From: Kribbella sp. ALI-6-A
GTDB taxonomy: Bacteria > Actinomycetota > Actinomycetes > Propionibacteriales > Kribbellaceae
Assembly: GCF_001984195.1 (NCBI RefSeq)
Contig: NZ_MTQN01000005.1
Coordinates: forward strand, 62,001 to 126,000
Direction: 5' to 3'
DNA length: 64,000 bases
The first letter of the stretch is position 1. The number at the start of each line of letters is the position of its first letter. Made by a program: the position numbers and the translations under genes. Below, piece by piece: positions 35,903 to 44,082 of the stretch. The notes under the pieces are model-generated. The model was given only the letters and a program-made list of their open reading frames with translations. It did no database searches and was not told where the DNA came from.

Positions 35903-36604
35903 TTGCCTTCTGAACCGGTCACCACGAGAGAGGACGTGCTCGCTGCGGCGGTCAGGTCACTCGGTTTCCTCGAACAGTCCGGACGCGGACCCGCACAACG
36001 AACAGGCCACAGCAGCATGACGACGCTGGTCTATCCACTGGGCGAGACGTTCGCCGAACTGGAGCTCGACTGGAGGGAGCAAGCCGTTTTCGTCCTGGTC
36101 GGTCGGTGCCGAGACGGCAGGATTCCGGACGGCTACTACGTCGACTCCTACGGGACGGTCGTCCGGCATCATCTGGGGGCGGTGCTGGATCACGGCGATC
36201 CCGCCGACCAGGCCGTCTCCGCCCGACTCCGCGAAGTCGTCAAGCTCAGCGGGCCGGAGGCAATGATTCGGCAGATCGACGCGTTCAGCGACGCACTTCG
36301 GGCCGTCCACGCCCGGCTGCCGGCGCTCCTCACAACCTGCCGCCCCGACCGTGAGTCGCTCGACCAGCCGGCCGCAGGTGTACCTCCCCAGGCGTGCGCC
36401 GACTCGATCGACCCGCGCCGGCAGAAGTTGGTCGGTGGTGCACGTCGCCCCACGACGCGTGTTGCCTTGCCCAGGGACCGGTTCACACGCAGGCTGGTGC
36501 CTCCGTCGAAGTTCACAGACCGTCAAGGGGGCGCGCGGTGGCATACCGTGAGGTCGCGGGCGAAGGTCTCCGAACCTGGTGGGACGACCAGCCGGTCGTG
36601 CTGA
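35903..36604 (+). CDS. Unrecognised protein with a repeat-altered C-terminus
   Basis: 233 codons from TTG 35903, AAGGAG nine bases upstream. The first about 155 residues look like a folded domain (TTLVYPLGETFAELELDWREQAVFVLVGR) with no family I can name. From about residue 175 the reading frame runs through a half copy of the class 2 palindromic repeat (36427-36447) and continues 60 more residues with poor codon character, overlapping the next gene by 67 bases. The natural end may have been lost. Function unknown. Confidence 0.5.
   Translation: MPSEPVTTREDVLAAAVRSLGFLEQSGRGPAQRTGHSSMTTLVYPLGETFAELELDWREQAVFVLVGRCRDGRIPDGYYVDSYGTVVRHHLGAVLDHGDPADQAVSARLREVVKLSGPEAMIRQIDAFSDALRAVHARLPALLTTCRPDRESLDQPAAGVPPQACADSIDPRRQKLVGGARRPTTRVALPRDRFTRRLVPPSKFTDRQGGARWHTVRSRAKVSEPGGTTSRSC
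36427..36447. repeat. Solitary half of the class 2 palindromic repeat
   Basis: GTTGGTCGGTGGTGCACGTCG, exact match to the right arm type of elements A and D (one or a few mismatches), with no convincing left arm. Lies inside the 3' part of an open frame rather than in a gap between convergent genes. Confidence 0.7.
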
Positions 36605-37398
36605 TCACCAATCACCGCGACAGCTTCGGCGTCGTGGAGCTGTCCTGGGCTACCGAGCCGGTGCGCGACGGCTGGGTGCCACGGCGGACGCGGGTCCGCT
36701 TCGACGGGGTCGCCGAGTACCGCTGGAGATACTGGGACGCCGAAGAGCGCGCCGCCGTACCGGAGGAGGGCGGCCTGCAACTGGGCGAGCTCGTGGATTC
36801 CGAACGGATGCGGACCCTGGCGGAGCAGGAATTTCGGGACGACCTACGGCATTTCCGCATCGCGTTCGACGAGCACGGGATCTACGACGTGATCTGCCTG
36901 AGCATCCACATCGAGTACGAACCAGGCCGTGAGGGCTGGGCTTCGCGTCGTACCGACGGAGTGGCGCTGTTCCGAGCGGCCGGACCTGCCGACTTCGAGG
37001 CGATCGGCAGGCTCTACCACCAGCTGCACCCGGACGAGCCGGTGCTGTCCGACCGCTCGGGCTTCGAGCGCATCCTCGCGTCCGAGCATTTCCGGCTCTG
37101 TGTGCTCGAGGTCGACGGGGAAGTGATCGGCACGACGTACCTGAACCTGGTCCCGAACCTCACCCGCGGCAGCAAACCGTACGCCGTGATCGAGAACGTG
37201 GTGGTCGACGAGAGCCGGCGCGGGACCGGGCTGGGCAAGCAGCTGATGGCCGGCACGTTGCAGGCCGCTTGGGACGCCGGCTGTTACAAGGCGATGCTGA
37301 TGACCGGCTCGAAGCGCGAGTCGACGCACGCGTTCTACCGGGCCTGCGGGTTCTCCCCCGACGCGAAGCAGGCGTACGTCGCGCGGCCGCCGGCCTAG
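36538..37398 (+). CDS. Unknown N-terminal domain fused to a GNAT acetyltransferase
   Basis: 286 residues from GTG 36538. The first about 140 residues (TNHRDSFGVVELSWATEP, WRYWDAEERAAVPEEGG) are not a family I recognise and resemble stand-alone hypothetical proteins; the rest, from about ALFRAAGPADFEAIGRL, is a typical GNAT domain with the acetyl-CoA loop RRGTGLGKQL and AFYRACGF end. Either a true fusion or two genes joined by a lost stop/frameshift. No transmembrane segment. Confidence 0.65.
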   Translation: MAYREVAGEGLRTWWDDQPVVLITNHRDSFGVVELSWATEPVRDGWVPRRTRVRFDGVAEYRWRYWDAEERAAVPEEGGLQLGELVDSERMRTLAEQEFRDDLRHFRIAFDEHGIYDVICLSIHIEYEPGREGWASRRTDGVALFRAAGPADFEAIGRLYHQLHPDEPVLSDRSGFERILASEHFRLCVLEVDGEVIGTTYLNLVPNLTRGSKPYAVIENVVVDESRRGTGLGKQLMAGTLQAAWDAGCYKAMLMTGSKRESTHAFYRACGFSPDAKQAYVARPPA

Positions 37399-37406
37399 GA
37401 ACGGCA

Positions 37407-37434
37407 ACACCCCTCGGCCGAAGCCGAGGGGTGT
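37407..37434. terminator. Bidirectional terminator hairpin
   Basis: Perfect 12-bp stem ACACCCCTCGGC / GCCGAGGGGTGT with CGAA loop between the GNAT gene and the convergent MoaD-like gene. Confidence 0.85.
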
Positions 37435-37449
37435 CACCGAGAAGCTGGT

Positions 37450-37728
37450 TCAGCAGCCGCCCGCGACGGCGGGGATGATCGAGACCTGGCCGCCGTCCTT
37501 GATCGACGTCTGGAGGCCCTCGGCGAAGCGGACGTCGTCGTTGTCGACGTACACGTTGACGAAACGCCGCAGTTCGCCGGACTCGTCCAGGACCCGGCCC
37601 TTGATGCCGGGGTACGACGTGTCGAGCGACTCCAGCACCTCGATCAGCGTGCTGCCTTCGACGGAGACCTCGGAGGCACCCTGGGTGTAGGGGCGCAGGA
37701 TGGTCGGGACGCGGACACTGACACTCAC
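37450..37728 (-). CDS. MoaD/ThiS-like sulfur-carrier protein ending Gly-Gly-Cys
   Basis: 92 residues, beta-grasp fold of the ThiS/MoaD/CysO class (PTILRPYTQG start, VNVYVDNDDVRF). Family members end in Gly-Gly, whose carboxyl is turned into a thiocarboxylate to carry sulfur. Here the encoded end is AVAGGC, one Cys beyond the Gly-Gly, so it would need trimming (as for CysO-Cys by a Mec+-type peptidase) or already mimics a loaded carrier. GTG start overlaps the stop of the threonine-synthase-like gene (GTGA), and both sit behind a SAM riboswitch. Role in cysteine/homocysteine formation is inferred. Confidence 0.88.
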   Translation of the reverse strand: MSVSVRVPTILRPYTQGASEVSVEGSTLIEVLESLDTSYPGIKGRVLDESGELRRFVNVYVDNDDVRFAEGLQTSIKDGGQVSIIPAVAGGC

Positions 37729-38984
37729 TGCAGACCTGCCTTCACGAAGGCGTCGTACGACGCGGGAATGGTCACCTTCGGGCCGACCCGGTCGGCCACC
37801 GCGTCGAGCGTCTTCAGCCCGTCGCCGGAGTTGATGATCACCGTCTCGGCCTCGGGGTCGAGCTGCCCGGTCGCGATCAGCTTCTTCAGCGTCGCGACGG
37901 TCACCCCGCCCGCGGTCTCGGCGAAGACGCCCTCGGTGCGGGCCAGCAGCTGGATGCCCTCGACGACCTCTTCGTCGCTGACGTCCTCGATCGCGCCACC
38001 GGTCCGCCGGGCGACGTCGAGCACGTACGGCCCGTCGGCCGGGTTGCCGATCGCCAGCGACTTCGCGATGGTGTCGGGCTTGACCGGCTTGACCACGTCG
38101 TGGCCGTCCCGGAACGCCTGCGCGACGGGTGAGCACCCGGTCGCCTGCGCGCCGTAGATCTTGTAGTCGGTGGCGTCGACCAGGCCGAGCTTGCCCAGCT
38201 CGGTGAAGCCCTTGTCGATCTTGGTCAGCTGCGAGCCGGACGCGACCGGGATCACGACCTGCTGCGGGATCCGCCAGCCGAGCTGCTCGGCGATCTCGAA
38301 GGCCAGCGTCTTGCTGCCCTCGGAGTAGTACGGCCGCACGTTCACGTTGACGAACGCCCAGCCCTCCTCCTCGCCGGCGATCTCCGAGGCCAGCTTGTTC
38401 ACGTCGTCGTAGTTGCCGTCGACGGCGACCAGCGTGCCGCCGTACACGGCGGTGGTGATGATCTTGGGGCGCTCGAGGTCCTTCGGGATGAACACGACCG
38501 AGCGGATGCCGGCCCGGGCGGCGGCCGCGGCGACGGCGTTGGCCAGGTTGCCGGTCGACGGGCAGGCGAAGACCTTCAGGCCGAGCTCACGGGTGGCGCT
38601 CAGGGCGGAGGCCACGACGCGGTCCTTGAACGAGTGCGTCGGGTTGCCCGAGTCGTCCTTCACCCAGAGCTTGCGCAGCCCGAGCTCGCGGGCCAGGTTC
38701 TGCGCGTCGATCAGCCGGGTGTAGCCCGGCTCGGTGTTCGGGAAGCTGGCCACGTCGACGGGGACGGGCAGCAGCGGCTGGTAGCGCCAGATGTTCTTGG
38801 GGCCGGCCTCGATCTGTTCGCGGGTGATGGTCGGGTACTCGTACCCGACCTCCAGCGGACCGAAGCACTCCATACAGGCGTAGAACGGGCCGAGCGGCGA
38901 CGTCGCCCCACACGCCCGGCAGCTCAGATGCGTACCGTTGCCGAAGGCACCTGCACGGATGGTGTGGGTGGCGGTCTGGCTCAT
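37725..38984 (-). CDS. Threonine-synthase-like PLP enzyme (possible homocysteine/cysteine synthase)
   Basis: 419 residues, fold-type II PLP enzyme with PLP Lys120 in PTHSFKDR, Cys4 knuckle near the N-terminus (Cys22, 25, 37, 40), VIPVASGS and substrate loops. By homology it is named threonine synthase, which uses O-phosphohomoserine. The SAM-I riboswitch upstream and a sulfur-carrier-like gene downstream argue that it may instead transfer sulfur to make homocysteine from the same donor; hom and thrB are not nearby. ATG at 38984; AGGAGG lies directly at the 3' edge of the riboswitch. Confidence 0.88.
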   Translation of the reverse strand: MSQTATHTIRAGAFGNGTHLSCRACGATSPLGPFYACMECFGPLEVGYEYPTITREQIEAGPKNIWRYQPLLPVPVDVASFPNTEPGYTRLIDAQNLARELGLRKLWVKDDSGNPTHSFKDRVVASALSATRELGLKVFACPSTGNLANAVAAAAARAGIRSVVFIPKDLERPKIITTAVYGGTLVAVDGNYDDVNKLASEIAGEEEGWAFVNVNVRPYYSEGSKTLAFEIAEQLGWRIPQQVVIPVASGSQLTKIDKGFTELGKLGLVDATDYKIYGAQATGCSPVAQAFRDGHDVVKPVKPDTIAKSLAIGNPADGPYVLDVARRTGGAIEDVSDEEVVEGIQLLARTEGVFAETAGGVTVATLKKLIATGQLDPEAETVIINSGDGLKTLDAVADRVGPKVTIPASYDAFVKAGLQ

Positions 38985-38997
38985 GGAGAGGTTCCTC

Positions 38998-39133
38998 CTC
39001 ATCTTCCCCGGCACCGGATCTCGGCGTGGGACGGATTTGGCACCGGTCCACCGCGAGCGCCCCAGGACGGGGCCTCCACGGGGAGGGTTGCCGGGACTTC
39101 AACGGGCCGTTTCCCTCAGTCCCTCTGGATGAG
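38998..39133 (-). promoter_or_regulatory. SAM-I (S-box) riboswitch
   Basis: On the minus strand the conserved SAM-I parts follow in order: P1 CTCATC (39128-39133) pairing with GATGAG (38998-39003), GAGGGA (39112-39117), the CCCGGCAACC run (GGCAACC at 39086-39092) and GGTGCCAAATCC (39033-39044). The 3' side of P1 abuts the AGGAGG of the downstream gene, so SAM binding should hide the ribosome site and switch translation off. Confidence 0.9.
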
Positions 39134-39246
39134 CAGGTTCGAGGTTACCCAATCGGGTCCATATTGTGTCTCGTCATCCCAGCATCCGAGACGTCGGATC
39201 TCAGTCCGGCGCGACCCTCCGGGCTCGAGTTGCGAGCCGGCGAACC

Positions 39247-40215
39247 TCAGTTCCCCCGGCGTTCCCGGAAGGTCCGCCGGTACGCCGACGGTGAGGTCTT
39301 CAGGCTCTTGGCGAAGTGGTGGCGAAACGTCACCGGGGTCGCGAACCCGGCCGCCACCGCGATCTGTTCGACCGGCGCGTCCCCGGTCTCCAGCATCGCC
39401 AGCGCGGCCTGGATCCGCTGGGCGATCAGCCACTTCGCGGGCGTCGTCCCGGTCGCCCGGGTGAAGTGCCGCAGATAGGTGCGCGGCGACAGCCCGGCCT
39501 CCCGCGCCAGATCCGGTACGCCGATCGGCTCGGCCAGGTGCTCCAGCGCCCAGCCGAGACTGCGCGCGACCGGCGCGTCGCCGTCGCTCGGCTTCGGCGG
39601 CATCGGCGCCTCGATGTACTGCGCCTGGCCGCCCGACCGGTACGGCTGGATCACCATCCTGCGGGCGACCGCGTTCGCGACGGCGGCGCCGAAGTCCTTG
39701 CGCACCAGGTGCATCGCCAGGTCCAGGCCGGCCGCGCAGCCGGCGCTGGTCAGGATGTCCCCCTCGTCGACGTAGAGCGGCTCGGGGTCGACGTCGATCG
39801 CCGGGTAGCGCTCGCGCAGCTGCTCGGCGTACCGCCAGTGGGTGGTCGCGCGGCGGCCGTCGAGCAGTCCGGCGGCGGCCAGCGCGAAGGCGCCGGAGCA
39901 GATCGACACGACCCGGGCGCCGCGGTCGTGCGCGTGCCGGAGGGCCTCGACGAGCTGCGGAGAGATCGGCGCGGTCGGGGCGACGACGCTCGGGACGACC
40001 ACGGTGTCCGCGGCGGCGAAGTCGTCGAGGCCGTGCGGGGTGGTCATCGTCGCGCCGCCGAGGACGCGGATCGGGTCGGGGGTCTCGGTGCAGACCTTCA
40101 GGTCGTACCAGGGCTGGTCGATGTCGGGCCAGGCGAGGCCGAACACCTCGATCACGATCCCGGCCTCGAACGCGGTCATGCCGTCGTAGGCGAGCACGGA
40201 GACGGTGGGAGCCAT
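39247..40215 (-). CDS. GlxA-family transcription regulator (DJ-1/PfpI plus AraC)
   Basis: 322 residues. N-terminal DJ-1/PfpI-like domain (1-180; CSGAFALAAAGLLDGRRAT around the nucleophile-like Cys), C-terminal AraC helix-turn-helix pair (GVPDLAREAGLSPRTYLRHF and EQIAVAAGFATPVTFRHHF). Members usually regulate amine or amino acid catabolism. Divergent from nothing obvious; its stop is 113 bp from the SAM riboswitch of the next operon. Confidence 0.9.
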   Translation of the reverse strand: MAPTVSVLAYDGMTAFEAGIVIEVFGLAWPDIDQPWYDLKVCTETPDPIRVLGGATMTTPHGLDDFAAADTVVVPSVVAPTAPISPQLVEALRHAHDRGARVVSICSGAFALAAAGLLDGRRATTHWRYAEQLRERYPAIDVDPEPLYVDEGDILTSAGCAAGLDLAMHLVRKDFGAAVANAVARRMVIQPYRSGGQAQYIEAPMPPKPSDGDAPVARSLGWALEHLAEPIGVPDLAREAGLSPRTYLRHFTRATGTTPAKWLIAQRIQAALAMLETGDAPVEQIAVAAGFATPVTFRHHFAKSLKTSPSAYRRTFRERRGN

Positions 40216-40285
40216 GTCGAAATCTTAGCGGTCGGTGTCTTCTGTGCCACTTCTGCTGCGGGGATTGCGCCCGGAGGATGGAGGC

Positions 40286-40480
40286 ATGTTCGAGAAGCTG
40301 AAGGAGTTCGCCGCCGGGATCCACGCCGCCGCGGCGGTCCGGCACGGGGTCGAGCCGCCGATCGGCGCCCGGCAACCGCGCCGTGCTCAGCCCGCGCGCG
40401 CAGTCAGCTCGCGCGCTCGCGGCGACGCTCCAGCATTCGCATCAACGGCGTCGCCGCGACGCCGTGCACCACAACGCTGA
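40286..40480 (+). CDS. Doubtful short frame (64 residues) with a good ribosome site
   Basis: ATG at 40286 behind GGAGGATGGAGG. Starts MFEKLKEFAAGIHAAAAV, then Pro/Arg/Ala-rich. It runs 77 bases into the antiporter gene on the other strand, so it may be the remnant of a truncated gene or not coding at all. Confidence 0.3.
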   Translation: MFEKLKEFAAGIHAAAAVRHGVEPPIGARQPRRAQPARAVSSRARGDAPAFASTASPRRRAPQR

Positions 40481-41651
40481 GCACGACCGTGAAGCCGACG
40501 GTCGCCCACAGCCAGGGCAGGTCGTCGGCGAAGTCGGCACCGGCGTACGCGAGGTAGTAGATCGAGCCCACGCCGCGGACGCCGAAGGCCGCCGTCACCC
40601 AGCGCTCCGAGCGACGCATCGGAGTGCGCTGCAGGCTCAGCCAGGCGGTCACCGGCCGGAGAACCAGGATCAGCGCGCCGCCGATCAGGATGCCGGTCAG
40701 GTCGAGCGGCTTGAGCAGACCGCCGGTGATCGCGACGCCGAGCAGCAGCAGGATCCCCCAGGTCAGGATGTGCTCGAGCTGCTCGAGGAAGCTGTGCAGT
40801 TCCTCGTGGTAGTCGTGGCCGCGTTCCGCCGCGCGCAGGGCCAGCGCGGCGACGAAGACAGCCAAGAAGCCGTAGCCGTGCAGCACCTCGGCCAGTCCGT
40901 ACACGCCGAGCGTCATCGCCAGCGCGAGCACCGGCTCGCGTGAGTCGGCCAGCCGGAGACTGGGCAGCGGCGCCGAGAACGCCATCCGCCCGAGCAGCCA
41001 ACCCGCTGCGGCGCCGATGACGACGCCGATCACCGTCTTGCCGATCAGGTCCCAGAGCACCCACTCCAGCGCCCAGTCACCCATCGCGCCCTTGGTCGCG
41101 GCGAACACCGCCAGGTAGACCAGCGGAAACGCCAGCCCGTCGTTCAGCCCCGCCTCGGAGGTCAGCGCGAACCGGACCTCGTCGTCCTCCTCCGGCTCGG
41201 CGCCCTCACCGGTCGTCGGACCTTGCACCTGTACGTCGGACGCGAGCACCGGGTCGGTCGGCGCGAGCACCGCGGCGACCAGCAGAGCCACCGCCGGAGC
41301 CAGCCCCAGCAACCAGCCGAGTCCCGCGACCGCGGCCACACACGCCGGCATCGCGACGAACAGCAGCCGCCACGTCACCTTCCACCGATGCCAGCCGATC
41401 GGCCGGTCGATCGCCAGCCCGACACCCATCAGCGCGACCAGGATCGTCAGCTCGGCCAGGTGCTCGGTCAGCTTCGGCTCGGCGATCGGGTTCAGCTTGC
41501 TCCGATCCACCACGAACCCGAGCAGCAAACCAGCGCCGAGAAACGCGATCGGCGCCGACACGGCGTACTTCTTGAGCAGCCGGGGCAGCACGGCCCCCAG
41601 CAACAGGGCGAGCCCCGCGACCAGGTAGAGCCCGTCCCCATCGATCCGCAT
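40404..41651 (-). CDS. Na+/H+ or K+/H+ antiporter, CPA1 (NhaP) family
   Basis: 415 residues with about 12 membrane segments. The family core is clear: LAPTDPVLASDVQVQ (transport Asp pair), EAGLNDGLAFP and the C-terminal GVRGVGSIYYLAYA. It exchanges cations for protons to control pH or salt. ATG at 41651 chosen; a longer frame upstream has no similarity. Single gene. Confidence 0.92.
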   Translation of the reverse strand: MRIDGDGLYLVAGLALLLGAVLPRLLKKYAVSAPIAFLGAGLLLGFVVDRSKLNPIAEPKLTEHLAELTILVALMGVGLAIDRPIGWHRWKVTWRLLFVAMPACVAAVAGLGWLLGLAPAVALLVAAVLAPTDPVLASDVQVQGPTTGEGAEPEEDDEVRFALTSEAGLNDGLAFPLVYLAVFAATKGAMGDWALEWVLWDLIGKTVIGVVIGAAAGWLLGRMAFSAPLPSLRLADSREPVLALAMTLGVYGLAEVLHGYGFLAVFVAALALRAAERGHDYHEELHSFLEQLEHILTWGILLLLGVAITGGLLKPLDLTGILIGGALILVLRPVTAWLSLQRTPMRRSERWVTAAFGVRGVGSIYYLAYAGADFADDLPWLWATVGFTVVLSVVVHGVAATPLMRMLERRRERAS

Positions 41652-41723
41652 GATGGGAACCCAGTGCCCACCCCACGGCGTGAAATCCCTCCCACACCGC
41701 GTGACCCCGGGCACGTACTGGGG

Positions 41724-42686
41724 TCAGCGCAGGCGGTGGGTCGCGCCGGGAGTGTGCGTGGGGAGGGACTTGCGCGGGCCGTAGCGGGGGTGGCCGGGGC
41801 CGGCCAGCTCGAGCAGGCGCTGAACGCGGAAGCGGTGGCCTCGGTACGGCTCGATCAGTTCGGCGGTGCCTTCGTCGTCGAGCTCCTCGCCGGTCAGCGC
41901 GTACGAGACGTTGCGGGAGACGTGGTAGTCGGCGAAGGAGAACGCGTCGGCGTCGCCGTGGGCCCGTTGGCGGACCTCGGCGGCGGTCCAGACCCCGACG
42001 CCGGGCAGCGAGCGCAGGCGTCGTTCGATCTCGGCGGAGTCGGTCAGCTCGAGGGTGCGTTCGAGGGCCTTCGCGCGGGTGGCGGCGGTGACGACGACGC
42101 GCGAGCGACGGCCTTCGACGCCGGCGCGCAACCACTGCCAGGACGGGATCAGCCGCCACTGCTCCGGCGTCGGCGGGACCATCATCACCCGGCCGTCGGG
42201 CGGAGCCGGGCCGGGTGCCGGTTCGCCGTACTCGCGCAGCAGCAGGCGCCAGGCGCGGAACGCCTCCTTGCCGGTGACGACCTGCTCGATGCCGGCCGCG
42301 GCCATCGCCTCGAAGACCGCCCGGGTCCGCGGCACCCGGAAGTGCGGGAACCGCCGCGCCGCGTCGACCAGTGGGCGATGCTCCGGCAGCGGCTCGAAAC
42401 CGTCCCAGGAGTCAGCCTCCCCGAGCAGCTCCGGCACGCCGTCCAGCGCCCACGAGGCCCCCGGACCCCACGCCTCGGCCTCCACCTCCGCCACCGCCGC
42501 GTACGGCGTCAACCGCAGCAGCACCGGCCCATCCGGAGTCCGCGTGGCGCGCCACACCGTCCGCCGCCCGGGGTCCAGTACGTACGCCGGATCGCCCGGC
42601 CCCTTCCGCAGCCCACCGATCAGCAGGTGCGGATCCACCGGACGCCCGGGCCGCCAGCGTCGTACCACCGAACTCACGGCACCCAT
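41724..42686 (-). CDS. AlkA-like 3-methyladenine DNA glycosylase
   Basis: 320 residues, HhH-GPD superfamily. Helix-hairpin-helix SLPGVGVWTAAEV and the catalytic Asp in FSFADYHV, preceded by an AlkA-type N-terminal beta domain. It removes alkylated bases in base excision repair. ATG at 42686; GTG 42677 also possible. Divergent from the HExxH gene by 49 bp, so the promoters overlap. Confidence 0.88.
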   Translation of the reverse strand: MGAVSSVVRRWRPGRPVDPHLLIGGLRKGPGDPAYVLDPGRRTVWRATRTPDGPVLLRLTPYAAVAEVEAEAWGPGASWALDGVPELLGEADSWDGFEPLPEHRPLVDAARRFPHFRVPRTRAVFEAMAAAGIEQVVTGKEAFRAWRLLLREYGEPAPGPAPPDGRVMMVPPTPEQWRLIPSWQWLRAGVEGRRSRVVVTAATRAKALERTLELTDSAEIERRLRSLPGVGVWTAAEVRQRAHGDADAFSFADYHVSRNVSYALTGEELDDEGTAELIEPYRGHRFRVQRLLELAGPGHPRYGPRKSLPTHTPGATHRLR

Positions 42687-42735
42687 CCTGACGCATCCCG
42701 CCGACAGAACCGCGGGCGCTGGGCGATACTGGGCC

Positions 42736-43185
42736 ATGACCGGCGCGCAGAAACTCAAGCTGGTGGTGAACTTCGTCAACCTGTCCACCCTGGCCGGGTT
42801 CGCGGCCGGCCTGATCGGGCGGGCGCGGTTCAGCCGCGGCCCGCGCGGCCTGTTCCTGGCGACGGGCTACCGGCTCGGCTTCCCCGCCGCCGGCGCGTTC
42901 ACGATCGGCAACGTCGTACTCACCCGCAGGGACCGCGCCTACCTCGACGCCCGCCCGCTGCTGGTCGAGCACGAGGAACGCCACTCCTGGCAGTACTTCT
43001 GGCTGATCGGCCTGCCGCTGCTGCCCCTGTACGTCGTGGGCGCGGCCTGGTCCTGGATCCGCACCGGCTGTCCCGCCTCGCGCAACCCGTTCGAGCGCCT
43101 GGCCGGGCTCGCCGACGGCAACTACGTCGAGCGGCCGGTCCAGCCGTTCGGCCGGACCCTCCAGCAGACCTTTCGCCGCCGCTGA
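42736..43185 (+). CDS. Small HExxH-containing membrane-associated protein
   Basis: 149 residues. A central HEERH with following Ser-Trp-Gln looks like a minimal zinc HExxH peptidase motif, between a hydrophobic N-part (VVNFVNLSTLAGFAAG) and a second hydrophobic helix (WLIGLPLLPLYVVGAAWSW). The HExxHSWQ/HVRQ pattern is known from small orphan metallopeptidase-like proteins. Catalysis unproven. ATG 42736. Confidence 0.65.
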   Translation: MTGAQKLKLVVNFVNLSTLAGFAAGLIGRARFSRGPRGLFLATGYRLGFPAAGAFTIGNVVLTRRDRAYLDARPLLVEHEERHSWQYFWLIGLPLLPLYVVGAAWSWIRTGCPASRNPFERLAGLADGNYVERPVQPFGRTLQQTFRRR

Positions 43186-43245
43186 CCGGAGCAGCTCGAG
43201 CTACGACGCGACACCCGACGTGCGGGACGTCGCCGAACGGACGCG

Positions 43246-44082
43246 CTACGCCCGGGCGGCGATCGCGTCCGCGAGCGCGGTCAGCACCGTGACGACTCCG
43301 ATCGGATCGTCCACGACGATGTCCGCCGCGTCCACCAGCTCGGTGGCACCAGAGGACCGGGCAGCCACCAGGACCGCACGCAACCCCTCGGCGCGCAGGG
43401 CGTCGAGGGCGCCGAAGGCGGCGAGGTCGCCCAGGTCGTCTCCGGCGTACAGCACCGCACGGGCGCCGGTCGTCTCGACCAACCGTCGCATCGCGACACC
43501 CTTGTCGATGCCGGGCGGACGCAGTTCGAGCACCAGGTTGCCCGGCTCCAGCCGCAGCTCAACGGACTCGGCCAGCTGGGTCAGTGGAGCGCGCAGAGCC
43601 TCCAGCGCGCCCGCCGGGTCGGCCAGCCGCCGGGTGTGAACGGCCAGCGAGCTCTCCTTGTCCTCGACGAACGCGTCGGGAACCCCGGCTGCCTGCAGCA
43701 CGGACGGCAACTGCTCGCGCGCCGCGGCGACTCCGCTCGGCACCGGATCGCTGGTGACAGCGCCAGTGGCCGCCTCCCACCGCTCCAGCCCGTAGTGCCC
43801 CAGTACGACAAGTTGCCCGAGCCCCGGGTGACCGGTGACGCCGGACAGCTCGGTCGCGACCAGTGCCGGGCGGCCGGTGACGATGGCGACCTGGTCGACC
43901 GAGCGAGCCAGCCGGGCCAGCGCGTCCAGCGCGCCGTCGGCGGGGCGCGACATCGCCGGGTCCTCGACCAGCGGCGAGAGCACCCCGTCGAAGTCCGACG
44001 CGATCACCGCGCGGGCCGGATCGGCGACGATCGCCTCCCAGCCCTCCCGCCCCGCGGCGGTCTCGAGAACAGGCGTGCTCAT
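43246..44082 (-). CDS. otsB: Trehalose-6-phosphate phosphatase
   Basis: HAD-superfamily phosphatase of 278 residues that makes trehalose from trehalose 6-phosphate. DxD nucleophile pair Asp30/Asp32 in SDFDGVLSP; the TGRP motif and the HYGLERWEA stretch are typical of OtsB. ATG 44082 overlaps the stop of the upstream LytR_C gene (ATGA). The synthase partner otsA is 3.5 kb away on the + strand. Confidence 0.93.
   Translation of the reverse strand: MSTPVLETAAGREGWEAIVADPARAVIASDFDGVLSPLVEDPAMSRPADGALDALARLARSVDQVAIVTGRPALVATELSGVTGHPGLGQLVVLGHYGLERWEAATGAVTSDPVPSGVAAAREQLPSVLQAAGVPDAFVEDKESSLAVHTRRLADPAGALEALRAPLTQLAESVELRLEPGNLVLELRPPGIDKGVAMRRLVETTGARAVLYAGDDLGDLAAFGALDALRAEGLRAVLVAARSSGATELVDAADIVVDDPIGVVTVLTALADAIAARA

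Noticed and set aside
40286..40480. Short frame downstream of the GlxA regulator as a definite gene
   Set aside because: Good ribosome site but it runs into an opposite gene and becomes low-complexity; listed only with low confidence.
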